Shown here piece by piece: positions 52,574 to 63,817 of a stretch of 64,000 bases of DNA. The notes under the pieces are model-generated. The model saw nothing but the letters and a program-made list of their open reading frames with translations, was not told the DNA's origin and searched no databases. The position numbers were made by a program, and so were the translations under genes. The DNA lies in assembly GCF_913064665.1 (NCBI RefSeq), contig NZ_CAJYBT010000018.1:1-64000 (forward strand), in the 5' to 3' direction. This DNA comes from an uncultured Thioclava sp. (GTDB lineage Bacteria > Pseudomonadota > Alphaproteobacteria > Rhodobacterales > Rhodobacteraceae). Positions within the stretch are counted from its first letter, which is position 1. Each line of letters starts with the position of its first letter.

Positions 52574-54112
52574 TCAGTGTTCGACCAGGTCGGACAACAG
52601 ATTGTCCGGCAGGGCTTCGTGATAGTTCTCGACCAGATTGGTCACGGAGGGTCCGATGATATTGGTTACCAGATCGGGATAGATCCCCAAGATCAGGGTC
52701 ATCGCGACCATCGGCGCAAAGATCCACTTCTCGCGCGTGCTCAGATCGGTGATCGAGCGCAGGCTTTCCTTGATCAGATCGCCAAACACCACCCGACGAT
52801 AGAGCCATAGCGCATAGGCCGCTGACAAGATCACACCCGTCGTGGCCAGCATCGCCGCCCAAGTATTCACTTGGAACGTCCCCACCAAGATCAGGAATTC
52901 CCCGACGAAATTGGCCGTACCCGGCAAGCCGACATTTGCCATGGTGAAGAACATGAAGATCAGCGCATAGGCCGGCATCCGTTTGGCCAAGCCGCCAAAG
53001 GCTGCGATCTCGCGGGTGTGCATCCGGTCATAGATCACGCCGACGCACAGGAACAGCGCGCCCGACACAAAGCCGTGGGCCACAACCATCATGATGCCGC
53101 CTTCGATACCCTGCTGCGTGCCCGAGAAGATCCCGAGCAGCACAAAGGCCATATGCGCCACTGAGCTATAGGCAATCACCTTTTTCATGTCGTCTTGCAC
53201 CAGCGCCACGAGCGAGGTGTAGATAATCGCGATCACCGCCAGCCACATCGCCCAGGGGCCCACCACCATGTTGCCCACCGGGAACATCGGCAGCGAAAAC
53301 CGCAAGAAGCCGTAATCCGCCAGTTTCAACAGCACAGCGGCCAGCACGATCGAACCGGCCGTCGGGGCCTGAACGTGGGCAGCGGGCAACCAGGTGTGCA
53401 CCGGCCAAAGCGGCATCTTCACTGCGAACGAGATGAAGAACCCCAGCCAAAGCAGCGTTTGCACCCCGCCCGGGATCGTCACACCCAACACATGAAGCGG
53501 TGTATAGGGGAACTTGTCGCTCAGCAGGTTGGGCATATCCGTCGTGCCGGTGTGGTAATAGATATAGATAATCGCCACGAGCATGAAGACCGAGCCGAAA
53601 AACGTATAAAGGAAGAACTTGAACGCGGCATAGACGCGCTGCTTGCCCCCCCAGATGCCGATGATCAGGAACATCGGGATCAGACAGGCCTCGTAGAACA
53701 GATAGAACAGCACCAGATCGAGCGTGACAAACGTGCCGATCATCAGCGTTTCAAGCAACAGGAACGCGATCATGTATTCCTTGACGCGTTTCTTCACATC
53801 CCAGCTTGCCAGAATGACCAGCGGCATCATGAACGTGGTCAGCAGCACGAACAGGATCGACAACCCGTCGATGCCCACACGATATTGCAGCCCCATGATC
53901 CACTGGTAATGCTCGACGAACTGATAGTCGGTATTGGCGGGCTCAAACCCGGCCAGCAGGAACAGCGAGACAAGGAAAGTCACCGCCGTCGCCGTCAGCG
54001 CCAACCATTTGGCGTTGCGGTCCGCTGCCTCATTGCCGCCCCGTTGCACCAGCGCAAGGATCAGCGCAGCAACGGCGGGTATAAAGATGACAATAGAAAG
54101 CAGATGTTGCAT
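52574..54112 (-). CDS. nuoM: NADH-quinone oxidoreductase subunit M
   Basis: NuoM is an antiporter-like proton-pumping subunit in the membrane arm. The 512 residues form about 14 segments. [39 protein letters not shown] and [18 protein letters not shown] contain conserved charged residues of the pumping channel. Its start overlaps the nuoL stop by one base (TGATG). Confidence 0.97.
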   Translation of the reverse strand: MQHLLSIVIFIPAVAALILALVQRGGNEAADRNAKWLALTATAVTFLVSLFLLAGFEPANTDYQFVEHYQWIMGLQYRVGIDGLSILFVLLTTFMMPLVILASWDVKKRVKEYMIAFLLLETLMIGTFVTLDLVLFYLFYEACLIPMFLIIGIWGGKQRVYAAFKFFLYTFFGSVFMLVAIIYIYYHTGTTDMPNLLSDKFPYTPLHVLGVTIPGGVQTLLWLGFFISFAVKMPLWPVHTWLPAAHVQAPTAGSIVLAAVLLKLADYGFLRFSLPMFPVGNMVVGPWAMWLAVIAIIYTSLVALVQDDMKKVIAYSSVAHMAFVLLGIFSGTQQGIEGGIMMVVAHGFVSGALFLCVGVIYDRMHTREIAAFGGLAKRMPAYALIFMFFTMANVGLPGTANFVGEFLILVGTFQVNTWAAMLATTGVILSAAYALWLYRRVVFGDLIKESLRSITDLSTREKWIFAPMVAMTLILGIYPDLVTNIIGPSVTNLVENYHEALPDNLLSDLVEH

Positions 54113-56253
54113 CAGTTGCTCCCCCCGTTAAGCAAGACCCAGAACATCAGACCAACGATCCCGATCACCATCGCGAAAGCGTAGTGGAACAGATAACCCG
54201 ATTGCATCCTATTGAGGAACCTCGTGAATGTCGGAACGATCCCCACAGCCACGCCATCAATGACGCGGTCGATAGAGCCTTCGTCCCCTTTCTTCCAGAA
54301 CGTGTATCCCATCCAAAGCGCGGGGCGCACAAAGATCGCCTCGTAGAGCTCGTCGAAATACCACTTATTGAGCAGGAACCGGTGCAGGGCGGGTTGCGCC
54401 TCGGCCAGTCGTTTCGGCAGCGTGGTATCCTTGATATAGAACAGCCATGCCACGAACAGGCCCAACACCATCGCCACAAAGGGCGAGACCTTGACCCAGC
54501 TCGGCGCTTCATGCGCCTTCTCGATCACAGCGTTTTCGCCGTGCATGAAGATCGCGCCTTGCGGTGCGACGCCCGGCTGAGAGAGCACCGCCGCCGACGG
54601 TCCCATCTCGGGGGAATGCGCGGCATCAGCGGTCACCTCGGCCTCGGCCTGTGCCTCGGTCATCGTGTGGCCCGCACCCTCTGCGGTGGCCGTGCCGTGA
54701 CCCTCGGCCATTTGCTCAGTGTGAGAGGGCAGACCAAAGAACTTCACCAGCTTGGCATGATCGCCAAAGAACACGTTATACCAGATCATCCCGGCAAAGA
54801 TCGCCCCCAGCGACAGCACCATCAGCGGCACCGTCATCACCAAGGAACTTTCCTTGGCATGCTCATGCGCGTGATGATCGCCGCGCGGCTTGCCAAAGAA
54901 GGTCAGGAAGATCAGGCGCCACGAGTAGAACGAGGTAAACGCAGCCGCGATCACCAGCATCCAGAACCCGTAGCCCGAACTATCGCCCGCCCACACGCTT
55001 TCGATGATCGCGTCTTTGGACAGGAACCCGGCAAAGCCGAAATGGGTGAAGGGAAGGCCGACCCCGGTAATCGCCAGCGTGCCCGCAATCATTGCCCAGA
55101 AGGTGATCGGCACCTTTTTGCGAAGACCGCCGTAGTTGCGCATGTCTTGCTCGTGATGCATCGCGGTGATGACCGAGCCTGCGGCAAGGAACAACAGCGC
55201 CTTGAAGAACGCGTGCGTCAGCAGGTGGAACATCGCAGCCGAATAGACCCCGACCCCGGCAGCGGCAAACATATAGCCCAGCTGGGACATCGTCGAATAG
55301 GCGATCACGCGCTTGATGTCGTTTTGCACCAGACCAATCGTGGCCGCGACAAAGGCCGTGGTCGCGCCGATGATCAGGATGAACTCTTTGGCATGGGGAG
55401 CGTATTCATAAAGCGGCGACATCCGGCAAACCAGAAACACCCCTGCCGTCACCATGGTCGCGGCGTGGATCAGCGCGGACACAGGCGTCGGGCCTTCCAT
55501 CGCGTCAGGCAACCATGTGTGCAAGAATAGCTGCGCCGATTTGCCCATCGCCCCGACAAACAGCAAGAAACCGATCAGTTCGACAGCGTTCCATTCGGTC
55601 CACAGAAAATGCAACTGGGTCTCGGCCAGCGCGGGGGCTGCGGCGAACACCTCATCCATCTTGAGCGCGCCGGTCATGTAAAACAGCCCGAACATACCCA
55701 GCAGAAAGCCGAAATCGCCTACGCGGTTGACGATGAACGCCTTCATCGCTGCCGCATTTGCCGAGGGTTTCTTGTAATAGAACCCGATCAGCAAATACGA
55801 CGCAACGCCCACGCCTTCCCAGCCAAAGAACATCTGCAACAGGTTATCTGCCGTCACCAGCATCAACATGGTGAAGGTGAAGAACGACAGATAGGCAAAG
55901 AAGCGCGCCTTGTAATGCTCGGTGTCGGTCCAGTTCTCGTCATGGGCCATATAGCCCCAGGAATAGAGGTGCACGAGCGAGGAGACGGTGGTCACCACGA
56001 TCAGCATGATCGCCGTCAGCCGGTCCATCCGGATCGACCAACTGGTGTCAAGCTCACCGGACTGAATCCAATTCATGATGTGGATGTGATGGGTTTGCCC
56101 ATCGAGTGTCAGGAACACCATCCACGACAAGGCGCAGGCCAGAAACAGCAGCCCCGTGGTGAGAACCATCGCGCCCTTCTCGCCAATCACCCGCCAGCCA
56201 AAGCCACCAAGGATCGCACCGACAAGCGGGGAAAAGAGAATAATCGTTTCCAT
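54112..56253 (-). CDS. nuoL: NADH-quinone oxidoreductase subunit L
   Basis: NuoL is the distal proton-pumping subunit, with a long lateral helix at its C-terminus. The 713 residues include [48 protein letters not shown] and [18 protein letters not shown]. It is about 100 residues longer than the E. coli protein (613). The difference is an insertion near 500-590, low in hydrophobicity: an acidic, alanine- and histidine-containing loop ([21 protein letters not shown] and following). Similar lengths occur in other Rhodobacteraceae and Paracoccus, so this is probably a lineage feature. It begins seven bases after nuoK. Confidence 0.96.
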   Translation of the reverse strand: METIILFSPLVGAILGGFGWRVIGEKGAMVLTTGLLFLACALSWMVFLTLDGQTHHIHIMNWIQSGELDTSWSIRMDRLTAIMLIVVTTVSSLVHLYSWGYMAHDENWTDTEHYKARFFAYLSFFTFTMLMLVTADNLLQMFFGWEGVGVASYLLIGFYYKKPSANAAAMKAFIVNRVGDFGFLLGMFGLFYMTGALKMDEVFAAAPALAETQLHFLWTEWNAVELIGFLLFVGAMGKSAQLFLHTWLPDAMEGPTPVSALIHAATMVTAGVFLVCRMSPLYEYAPHAKEFILIIGATTAFVAATIGLVQNDIKRVIAYSTMSQLGYMFAAAGVGVYSAAMFHLLTHAFFKALLFLAAGSVITAMHHEQDMRNYGGLRKKVPITFWAMIAGTLAITGVGLPFTHFGFAGFLSKDAIIESVWAGDSSGYGFWMLVIAAAFTSFYSWRLIFLTFFGKPRGDHHAHEHAKESSLVMTVPLMVLSLGAIFAGMIWYNVFFGDHAKLVKFFGLPSHTEQMAEGHGTATAEGAGHTMTEAQAEAEVTADAAHSPEMGPSAAVLSQPGVAPQGAIFMHGENAVIEKAHEAPSWVKVSPFVAMVLGLFVAWLFYIKDTTLPKRLAEAQPALHRFLLNKWYFDELYEAIFVRPALWMGYTFWKKGDEGSIDRVIDGVAVGIVPTFTRFLNRMQSGYLFHYAFAMVIGIVGLMFWVLLNGGSN

Positions 56254-56260
56254 CTGTCCC

Positions 56261-56566
56261 TTACCCCTTCATCACGTTGACGTCTTCAACCTCGATCGAG
56301 CCGCGGTTGCGGAAGAACACAACCAAGATCGCCAGGCCGATCGCCGCCTCTGCCGCCGCAACGGTGAGAACGAACATGGTAAAGATCTGGCCCACGAGGT
56401 CGCCCAGATAGGCCGAGAAGGCCACAAGGTTGATATTGACCGCGAGCAGCATCAGCTCGATCGACATCAGGATGACGATGACATTCTTGCGGTTCACGAA
56501 GATGCCGAAAATGCCGATCACGAACAGCGCGGCCGCCACGCCCAGATAATGTTCCAAACCGATCAT
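56261..56566 (-). CDS. nuoK: NADH-quinone oxidoreductase subunit K
   Basis: NuoK is a small membrane subunit with three helices. The 101-residue protein starts [21 protein letters not shown]. The conserved Glu in [22 protein letters not shown] (near 37) and in [15 protein letters not shown] (near 72) are part of the central proton axis. It lies 49 bases after nuoJ and seven before nuoL. Identity is secure. Confidence 0.97.
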   Translation of the reverse strand: MIGLEHYLGVAAALFVIGIFGIFVNRKNVIVILMSIELMLLAVNINLVAFSAYLGDLVGQIFTMFVLTVAAAEAAIGLAILVVFFRNRGSIEVEDVNVMKG

Positions 56567-56615
56567 GCCTGTGCCCTCCGCTCGGGATTGTCTGCCTTGT
56601 TTTGCGTGCGCATCA

Positions 56616-57224
56616 TCACAACCCCTGCCCCGGTTTCACATCCACCAGTTCCATCGTCTTGGCCGGGTCGCGATGCATCTGGGCAATCACGTTCTGGCGT
56701 TTGACATTCGTGCGATGGCGCAGCGTCAACAGGATCGCCCCGATCATTGCCACCAGCAAGATCAGCCCCGCCGTCTGGAACAGGTAGAGATATTTGTCAT
56801 AAATCAGCATGCCGAGCGCTTCGGTGTTCGTCATCCCGTCGGGCATCGGCGACATCCGCAGGCTTTGCGCCATATCGGCCGTTTTCCACGCCCCGAGTGC
56901 CACGCCCAGCTGCACCAGCATGATCACCGCGACCAGCAGGCCCAGCGGCATATAGCGTGCCAGCTCTCCCTTGAGGGCCGAGAAATCAACGTCCAGCATC
57001 ATCACGACGAACAGGAACAACACTGCCACCGCGCCGACATAGACGATGATCAGCAACATCGCGACGAACTCTGCCCCCAGCAGCACAAACAGCCCCGCTG
57101 CGGACAGGAAGGTCAGGATCAGCCACAGCACCGAGTGCACGGGGTTTTTCGAGATCACCACCATAAAACCCGCAACCACTGCCACGATGGCAAAAAGGTA
57201 GAAGGCAAATGCAAACACCGTCAT
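56616..57224 (-). CDS. nuoJ: NADH-quinone oxidoreductase subunit J
   Basis: NuoJ is a membrane subunit with five helices. The 202 residues contain [21 protein letters not shown] and [25 protein letters not shown], which has the distorted pi-bulge helix used for coupling. The start overlaps the stop of the CMD-family gene (ATGA), so the accessory gene and nuoJ are translationally coupled. It ends before nuoK with a 49-base gap. Confidence 0.97.
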   Translation of the reverse strand: MTVFAFAFYLFAIVAVVAGFMVVISKNPVHSVLWLILTFLSAAGLFVLLGAEFVAMLLIIVYVGAVAVLFLFVVMMLDVDFSALKGELARYMPLGLLVAVIMLVQLGVALGAWKTADMAQSLRMSPMPDGMTNTEALGMLIYDKYLYLFQTAGLILLVAMIGAILLTLRHRTNVKRQNVIAQMHRDPAKTMELVDVKPGQGL

Positions 57225-57643
57225 GCGTTCTCTCCCGCGCTGTCGCCGCCCATCTCGTTAAAGACCACCTGCGCGATCTCTAGGCCACGGCTCATGGCGG
57301 GCACCCCGCCAAACATGCTCATCTGAAAGATCACTTCTGCGATCTCCCGCTGTGTTGCCCCGGCTTCAAGCGCGTTGCGGATCGCGAGGCGCAATTGCGG
57401 CTCGCCTTGTGATCCGGTCACAACAAGCCCCGCGATGGTGACCAGAAAGCGCGTGCGCGCATCCAGCCCCTCACGGTTGAAGGTCTTGCCGAAAAACATC
57501 TCGAGCATGTCTTTGGGCATGGACGGGATGAATTTCTCAAAGGCGGAGGGCGAGAAACTTTCCAAAGCCGGATTCATCGCGCGCGCCATTTCGTGGCTTT
57601 GCTCAACCATCGCTTGAAAGAGTTTCGTGAAATCCTGGTTCAT
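57221..57643 (-). CDS. Carboxymuconolactone decarboxylase (CMD) family protein inside the nuo operon
   Basis: This 140-residue protein has the CMD/AhpD-like helical fold: [76 protein letters not shown]. The CxxC pair of peroxidase-active AhpD members is absent, since the positions hold other residues, so antioxidant activity of that kind is unlikely. There is no signal peptide or membrane segment. The gene sits between nuoI (six bases) and nuoJ (ATGA overlap). A CMD-family gene at this place is seen in related nuo operons. A role in assembly or quinone handling is only an inference. Confidence 0.88.
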   Translation of the reverse strand: MNQDFTKLFQAMVEQSHEMARAMNPALESFSPSAFEKFIPSMPKDMLEMFFGKTFNREGLDARTRFLVTIAGLVVTGSQGEPQLRLAIRNALEAGATQREIAEVIFQMSMFGGVPAMSRGLEIAQVVFNEMGGDSAGENA

Positions 57644-57649
57644 GATGCC

Positions 57650-58144
<495 letters not shown>

Positions 58145-59182
58145 TCAGCCCCCCATCGTCCAGCGGGCCCAGAAGTGCCCGAGGATTTCAAATTTCGCCA
58201 AGAACGCGACCAGCACGACCCATGCGCCCGAGAGCGGCAGGAACACTTTCCAGCCAATCCGCATCAGTTGGTCATAGCGGTAGCGCGGCACGATCGCCTT
58301 CACCATCGCGAACATGAAGAAGAACACGACCATCTTGCCAAACATCCACAGCGCCCCGTCGGGCAAGCCGGGAATGGGCGACAGCCAGCCGCCAAAGAAC
58401 AGCAGCGTCATCAGCGCGCACATCAGCCAGATCGCGATATATTCGCCCGCCATGAACAGCAGATACGGCGTCGAGGAATATTCCACCATAAAGCCCGCAA
58501 CCAGTTCGGATTCCGCTTCGGGCAGATCGAACGGCGGGCGGTTGGTTTCCGCCAGCGCCGAGATGAAGAACAGAGCCACCATCGGCAGATGGGGCAGCCA
58601 ATACCAGTTGAACAGCCCGTAACTGCCCTTCTGTGCATCAACAATTGCAGTGAAATTCATCGACCCGGTCGAGATAATCACGCCGATGATGATCAGCCCC
58701 AGCGAGACCTCATAGGAAATCATCTGCGCCGCCGAGCGCAAGCTGCCCAAGAACGGATATTTCGAGTTCGACGCCCAGCCGCCCATGATCACGCCGTAAA
58801 CCTCTAGCGAGGAGACGGCGAACACAAACAGCACCGCGACGTTGATATTGGCCAGCACCCAGCCCGGCGCGAACGGGATCACCGCCCAAGCCAAAATCGC
58901 CAGAACAAAGCTAAGAAGTGGCGCGAGGAAGAACACGACCTTATCGGCCCCCGCCGGAATGACGATTTCCTTAACCACATATTTCAGCGCATCTGCGACC
59001 GATTGCAAAATGCCCCACGGCCCCACGACGTTGGGCCCGCGCCGCATCTGCACCGCCGCCCAGATCTTGCGGTCGCCATAGACCAGAAACAGCAGCGAAA
59101 TCATCACAAACGCGATGATCCCAAGCCCCTGCACAAGGATAAGCACGAACGTGCCAAACGGTGTCGCCAAAAATTCAGCCAT
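58145..59182 (-). CDS. nuoH: NADH-quinone oxidoreductase subunit H
   Basis: NuoH lies at the junction of the membrane and peripheral arms and helps form the quinone chamber. The 345 residues have eight membrane segments. [33 protein letters not shown] is the conserved first loop, and [27 protein letters not shown] is the quinone-site loop with its Glu and Asp residues. It is followed directly by nuoI and preceded by a lipoprotein-like gene. Confidence 0.98.
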   Translation of the reverse strand: MAEFLATPFGTFVLILVQGLGIIAFVMISLLFLVYGDRKIWAAVQMRRGPNVVGPWGILQSVADALKYVVKEIVIPAGADKVVFFLAPLLSFVLAILAWAVIPFAPGWVLANINVAVLFVFAVSSLEVYGVIMGGWASNSKYPFLGSLRSAAQMISYEVSLGLIIIGVIISTGSMNFTAIVDAQKGSYGLFNWYWLPHLPMVALFFISALAETNRPPFDLPEAESELVAGFMVEYSSTPYLLFMAGEYIAIWLMCALMTLLFFGGWLSPIPGLPDGALWMFGKMVVFFFMFAMVKAIVPRYRYDQLMRIGWKVFLPLSGAWVVLVAFLAKFEILGHFWARWTMGG

Positions 59183-59197
59183 GGTTCCCCACTCTCC

Positions 59198-59611
59198 TCA
59201 TACGCTCGGTATTCCTCGGTCCGCACAGTCGCCAACCGTCACTTCCGCGTCGATCGTCTTAAGCCCTTGCGGCAAGGCGGGCGAGATGGTGTAGACCGCA
59301 TCCGCCCGCCAGATGCCACCCTCTTCGTTCACATTCGTGCGCACATGGCGCGCAAATCCATAACCGCGGATCTGGGCGTATTGTGCCGCAGCACAGCGTG
59401 CATACGCATCCGCCGCCGTGCCATCCACACCCTCGCCCGATAGCGCCACGCGAAACTCGACCAGATTGTCATCCAGCAGCCGTGTTTCGACGCCGCGATA
59501 GTCGATCTTGGGCGCATCCGCCGAGGCCTTGCCCCCCGTGGGCGTGCAGGCAGCCAGCCCGGCCAGAAGGCCGGGGGCAAGCGCTGCAATCCGGGGGAGG
59601 TTTGGCACCAT
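59198..59611 (-). CDS. Putative lipoprotein between nuoG and nuoH
   Basis: I do not recognise a known family. The 137-residue product starts MVPNLPRIAALAPGLLAGLAACTPTGG, a lipoprotein signal with the lipobox LAAC (Cys22). The mature part (DYRGVETRLLDDNLVEFRVALSGEGVDGTAADAYARCAAAQYAQIRGYGFARHVRTNVNEEGGIWRADAVYTISPALPQG) is mixed alpha/beta and keeps two more Cys. It lies six bases after nuoG and 15 before nuoH, in the same transcript. It corresponds in place to one of the extra frames of the R. capsulatus nuo operon. A membrane-anchored periplasmic partner of complex I is possible but not shown. Confidence 0.72.
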   Translation of the reverse strand: MVPNLPRIAALAPGLLAGLAACTPTGGKASADAPKIDYRGVETRLLDDNLVEFRVALSGEGVDGTAADAYARCAAAQYAQIRGYGFARHVRTNVNEEGGIWRADAVYTISPALPQGLKTIDAEVTVGDCADRGIPSV

Positions 59612-59617
59612 CTGGGT

Positions 59618-61651
59618 TTACTCCGCCGCCATTGGCGATTGCGCGCGCGCCTTGGCAAGGCTCGCACATTCGCCCATCACCACCGAAGCCCGCGCAATCG
59701 GATTGCTCAGGTAAAACTCGCGAATTGCCGGGCGGAAGGTCGCCTTGCCCATATCGCGCGGCGCGATCGAGGTGACCTCGTTTTCGGGCACCTCGTCGAC
59801 CTTGGCGAGATGGGGCACGGCGGCGATCAGCGCACGGCGCAGACCCGCCAGCGTGTCCCAAGGCTGCTTGGCACCCAGCTGCGCCGACAGCGCGCGCAGG
59901 ATCGCCCAGTTTTCCTTGGCCTCACCGGGCGGGAAGCCCGCGCGGAAGGCCAGTTGCGGGCGTCCTTCGGTATTAACGAACAGCCCGTGCTCTTCGGTAT
60001 AGGCGGCACCGGGCAGGATGATATCGGCGCGATTGGCCCCGCGATCCCCGTGGCTGCCCTGATAGATCACGAAGGGACCGCCTTCCGAGGCCGAAGCGAT
60101 CTCGACCTCGTCGGCCCCCATGTTGTAGATCACCTGCGCGCCCTCAATCGCGGCCATCAGACCGCCTTCGGTGACAGCGCCCACATCCATCGCCCCCACG
60201 CGCGACGCGGCAGTGTGCAACACCATCAGCTTGGAATTGGATTTGTCGGCCAGCTTCATCGCATGGGCCAGAACGGCCTCGCCATCGGCTTCGCTCAGCG
60301 CGCCCTGCCCGACGATCACGACCGTGTTCTTGGCCTTGGTTTCGTCGGTGATATTGGCCCCCGACAGCCCTTCAAGAGCTGCACGGTCGGTGCCGACATG
60401 GGTATACTCATAGGTGAGATCGCAAGCCTCGCCGATCAGCGCGACCTGCGCACCTTTCACCCAAGCCTTGCGGATGCGCGCGTTCAGCACCGGGGCCTCG
60501 ATGGCGGGGTTTGCACCAATGATCTGGATCATCTCAGCATTATCAAGATCGGCGATGGTCGCGTTGCCAACATAGCCATAGCGATTGCCAATCGGCAGGC
60601 GCGCGCCATCGGTGCGACATTCAACCGTGCCGCCCAGCCCCTCGATCAGGGATTTCAGCGCGAACGCCGCCTCGGTCGAGACCAGATCACCGACCAGACC
60701 GGCAACCTTTTTGCCCTTCATCGCAGCCGCCGCCGCCGTCAGGGCCTCGTCCCAGCCCGCTTTGCGCAGACGACCGTTTTCGCGGATATAGGGCGTGTCC
60801 AAACGCTGGCGACGCAGCCCATCCCAGACGAAACGCGTCTTGTCGGAGATCCATTCCTCGTTCACGCCGTCATGGTTGCGCGGCAGGATGCGCATCACTT
60901 CGCGCCCCTTGGTATCAACACGAATGTTGCTGCCCACCGCATCCATCACGTCGATGGTCTCGGTCTTGGTCAGCTCCCACGGGCGGGCGGTGAAGGCGTA
61001 GGGTTTGGACACCAGCGCACCGACCGGGCAGAGATCAATGATATTGCCCTGCAAATTGCTATCGAGCGTCTCGTTCAGATACGAGCCGATCTCGCTGTCT
61101 TCGCCCCGGCCCGTCTGGCCCATCTGTGTGATGCCTGCGACCTCGGTGGTGAAGCGAACACAGCGGGTGCAGGAAATGCAGCGCGTCATGTGGGTTTCGA
61201 CCAGCGGGCCGAGGTTAAGCTCGGTCGCGGCACGTTTGGGCTCGCGGTAGCGGCTAAAGTCCACACCGTAAGCCATTGCCTGATCTTGCAAATCGCATTC
61301 GCCGCCCTGATCGCAGATCGGGCAATCCAGCGGGTGGTTGATGAGCAGAAACTCCATCACCCCCTCGCGAGCCTTCTTGACCATCGGCGAGTTCGTCTTG
61401 ATCACCGGCGGCGCGCCTTCGGGACCGGGGCGCATATCCTTGACCTGCATCGCGCAGCTCGCGGCGGGCTTGGGTGGGCCGCCTACGACCTCAACCAGAC
61501 ACATCCGGCAGTTGCCCGCAATCGAGAGACGCTCGTGATAGCAAAAGCGCGGAATCTCGATCCCCGCCTGTTCGCAGGCCTGAATCAACGTCAGGTTCGG
61601 GTCGACCTCAACCTCTGCGCCGTCGATGATGATCTTTCTCAGGTCAGCCAT
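59618..61651 (-). CDS. nuoG: NADH-quinone oxidoreductase subunit G
   Basis: NuoG is the largest peripheral subunit, holding [2Fe-2S] N1b and [4Fe-4S] N4 and N5. The N-terminal ferredoxin domain has [19 protein letters not shown] (2Fe-2S) and later [15 protein letters not shown] and [11 protein letters not shown]. The rest is a molybdopterin-oxidoreductase-like domain with no molybdenum cofactor. The 677-residue length is normal for alphaproteobacteria (E. coli is 908). The acidic alanine-rich C-terminal end is short. Confidence 0.97.
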   Translation of the reverse strand: MADLRKIIIDGAEVEVDPNLTLIQACEQAGIEIPRFCYHERLSIAGNCRMCLVEVVGGPPKPAASCAMQVKDMRPGPEGAPPVIKTNSPMVKKAREGVMEFLLINHPLDCPICDQGGECDLQDQAMAYGVDFSRYREPKRAATELNLGPLVETHMTRCISCTRCVRFTTEVAGITQMGQTGRGEDSEIGSYLNETLDSNLQGNIIDLCPVGALVSKPYAFTARPWELTKTETIDVMDAVGSNIRVDTKGREVMRILPRNHDGVNEEWISDKTRFVWDGLRRQRLDTPYIRENGRLRKAGWDEALTAAAAAMKGKKVAGLVGDLVSTEAAFALKSLIEGLGGTVECRTDGARLPIGNRYGYVGNATIADLDNAEMIQIIGANPAIEAPVLNARIRKAWVKGAQVALIGEACDLTYEYTHVGTDRAALEGLSGANITDETKAKNTVVIVGQGALSEADGEAVLAHAMKLADKSNSKLMVLHTAASRVGAMDVGAVTEGGLMAAIEGAQVIYNMGADEVEIASASEGGPFVIYQGSHGDRGANRADIILPGAAYTEEHGLFVNTEGRPQLAFRAGFPPGEAKENWAILRALSAQLGAKQPWDTLAGLRRALIAAVPHLAKVDEVPENEVTSIAPRDMGKATFRPAIREFYLSNPIARASVVMGECASLAKARAQSPMAAE

Positions 61652-61718
61652 GGCTATCCGTCACTTCTTGCTGGGCATGAAGGCCAATTGCCCCCACGCG
61701 GTTATTCTTTGCGCGCCC

Positions 61719-62015
61719 TCAGGCACAGCCTTTCGGGAAGACCCACGCGCCGTCCCGGTAATGATCGTTGATCGAGGAAGCAACATGCCCCCCACAAATT
61801 GCATCCGCGGACCGGCGTGCCTCGGCCCCTTCATCCTGACCAAAGGGCGTGGCCTCGCGCGTGACCAAAAGCGCCCCGCTGGCATCTACCCCAGAGGCAT
61901 ATCCCGCAAGGGCGACGCGCGGCACGGGGCCTTTGGCAGCCGGGTCGCCGCCGGGCAGTGTTCCACAGGCCGCCAGCGCAAGCATCGGCACGCATATGAG
62001 AACGCCCCGCATCAT
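61719..62015 (-). CDS. Putative small lipoprotein upstream of nuoG
   Basis: This is a 98-residue unrecognised protein starting [25 protein letters not shown], a lipoprotein signal with the lipobox LAAC (Cys17). The mature part includes VALAGYASGVDASGALLVTREATPFGQDEGAEARRSADAICGGHVASSINDHYRDGAWVFPKGCA, which keeps two more Cys. Its ATG overlaps the stop of the DUF3291 gene (ATGA), so it is coupled to it. It is followed by a 67-base gap before nuoG. Like the 59198-59611 product it is a small exported protein encoded within the complex I transcript. No function can be assigned. Confidence 0.68.
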   Translation of the reverse strand: MMRGVLICVPMLALAACGTLPGGDPAAKGPVPRVALAGYASGVDASGALLVTREATPFGQDEGAEARRSADAICGGHVASSINDHYRDGAWVFPKGCA

Positions 62016-62515
62016 TGCGCCGCCACCTGCGCACAATTGCGCATCTTCCAAAGCGTGGCTTGGGGCAGGTCTTTCCAGCCAAAAGCACGTTCCGAGGCGC
62101 CGTTGTCGCGCAGTTCATCAAGCCGCTCAAGCGCCTCATCCAGCGTGGGTTGATGGCCCGCAGGCACCCACCACATCACGAAATGCTGCTCTCCAAGCAC
62201 CTCGAACCACTCCGCACGGCGCTCGTAAAAGGCGCGATGCACGGTGTTCCAGACAAACTGCTCAAGGCTGGCCACATCTTCCCAGACTGTCAGGTTGGAC
62301 ACGAATTGCGCATCGCCCGCGATCTTGGTTTCGGTATTCCCTTTGCCCGGCTCACCCGAACCTTCCATCATCCAGACGAACCCGTCCGAGCGCTTGCCCA
62401 GCCCGTTCACCGCGTCGAGGGCTTTCATGAAAGCCTCCACACGCGGATCGCCGGGTTCGGCAACCAGTCGACCGATATTGAGTTCGGCCAGGTGATATCC
62501 GGCAGGTTGCTTCAT
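62012..62515 (-). CDS. DUF3291 domain protein
   Basis: This 167-residue cytosolic protein matches DUF3291. [45 protein letters not shown] is the N-terminal core. [61 protein letters not shown] follows with its conserved Trp and His residues. The fold is expected to be ferredoxin-like (dimeric alpha/beta barrel). Its ATG overlaps the nuoF stop (ATGA), and the following lipoprotein start overlaps its own stop. It is thus locked between nuoF and nuoG. The family has no known function. Confidence 0.82.
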   Translation of the reverse strand: MKQPAGYHLAELNIGRLVAEPGDPRVEAFMKALDAVNGLGKRSDGFVWMMEGSGEPGKGNTETKIAGDAQFVSNLTVWEDVASLEQFVWNTVHRAFYERRAEWFEVLGEQHFVMWWVPAGHQPTLDEALERLDELRDNGASERAFGWKDLPQATLWKMRNCAQVAAQ

Positions 62516-63807
62516 TCCGCAGCCATTGCCCCCATGCGGCCCGTCTTGCGGGCCTTGATGCGGTCTTCGATTTCTTCGCGGTAGTGGCGGATGAGGCCTT
62601 GGATCGGCCATGCGGCGGCATCGCCAAGGGCGCAGATCGTGTGACCCTCGACCTGTTTGGTGACCTCGAACAGCATGTCGATCTCTTCGATCTCGGCCTC
62701 GCCACGCACAAGACGGTCCATCACGCGCATCATCCAGCCCGTGCCTTCACGACACGGCGTACACTGGCCGCAGCTTTCATGCTTGAAGAATTTCGACAGC
62801 CGCCAGATCGCCTTGATGATGTCGGTGTCTTTATCCATCACAATCATGCAGGCAGTGCCAAAAGACGATTTCAGCTCGCGCATGCCGTCGTAATCCATGA
62901 TCGCATCTTCGCACAGATGCGCGGGCAGCACTGGGCAGGACGCCCCGCCGGGGATCACCGCCTTGAGGTTCTTCCAGCCGCCACGCACGCCGCCGCCATG
63001 TTTCTCGATCAGCTCTTTCATCGAGATCGACATGCTTTCTTCGATGACGCAGGGCGTGTTCACATGGCCCGACATCGCGAACAGCTTGACGCCTGTGTTG
63101 TTGGGACGGCCAAAGCCCGCATACCAATCCGCGCCCCGGCGCAGGATGGTCGGCACGACGGCGATGGATTCGACGTTGTTCACCGTGGTCGGGCAGCCAT
63201 ACAGGCCCGCGCCTGCCGGGAATGGCGGCTTCATGCGCGGCATGCCCTTTTTGCCCTCAAGGCTTTCAAGCAGCGCGGTTTCCTCGCCACAGATATACGC
63301 GCCCGCGCCATGGCTGAGATAGACGTCGTAATCAAAGCCCGATTTGCAGGCGTTCTTACCGATCAGCCCGTCTTCATAGGCCTCGTCAATGGCGCGTTGC
63401 AGCGCCTCTTTCTCGCGCACATATTCGCCGCGAATGTAGATATAGGCCGCCGCCGCGCCCATCGCAAAACCGGCGATCAGCGCGCCCTCCACCAGCGTGT
63501 GGGGATCGTGGCGCATGATCTCGCGGTCTTTGCAGGTGCCGGGCTCGGATTCATCGGCATTGATCGTGAGAAACGCCGGGCGACCATCGGATTCCTTGGG
63601 CATGAAGGACCATTTCAGACCGGTCGGGAAACCCGCCCCGCCGCGCCCGCGCAGCCCCGAAGCCTTGACCTGCTCGACGATCCAATCGCGCCCCTTGGAC
63701 AGGATTTCGCCCGTGCCATCCCAATGGCCACGCGCCTTTGCCCCTGCAAGTGAGCGGTCATGCATCCCGTAGATATTGGTAAAGATCCGGTCTTGATCCT
63801 TCAGCAT
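62512..63807 (-). CDS. nuoF: NADH-quinone oxidoreductase subunit F
   Basis: NuoF oxidises NADH with FMN and carries the [4Fe-4S] N3 cluster. The 431-residue product has [17 protein letters not shown] (NADH/FMN-binding glycine loop), [13 protein letters not shown] (FMN site) and [15 protein letters not shown] plus a further Cys in [13 protein letters not shown] for the cluster. The ATG at 63807 follows GAGGAAC; upstream open frame includes the end of the DUF5337 gene in another frame. Its stop overlaps the DUF3291 start. Identity is certain. Confidence 0.98.
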   Translation of the reverse strand: MLKDQDRIFTNIYGMHDRSLAGAKARGHWDGTGEILSKGRDWIVEQVKASGLRGRGGAGFPTGLKWSFMPKESDGRPAFLTINADESEPGTCKDREIMRHDPHTLVEGALIAGFAMGAAAAYIYIRGEYVREKEALQRAIDEAYEDGLIGKNACKSGFDYDVYLSHGAGAYICGEETALLESLEGKKGMPRMKPPFPAGAGLYGCPTTVNNVESIAVVPTILRRGADWYAGFGRPNNTGVKLFAMSGHVNTPCVIEESMSISMKELIEKHGGGVRGGWKNLKAVIPGGASCPVLPAHLCEDAIMDYDGMRELKSSFGTACMIVMDKDTDIIKAIWRLSKFFKHESCGQCTPCREGTGWMMRVMDRLVRGEAEIEEIDMLFEVTKQVEGHTICALGDAAAWPIQGLIRHYREEIEDRIKARKTGRMGAMAAE

Positions 63808-63817
63808 GGTGCGTTCC

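Noticed and set aside
59639-61771. A 710-codon open frame antisense to nuoG
   Set aside because: It opposes the certain nuoG gene, has no domain, and follows the same codon-shadow pattern.
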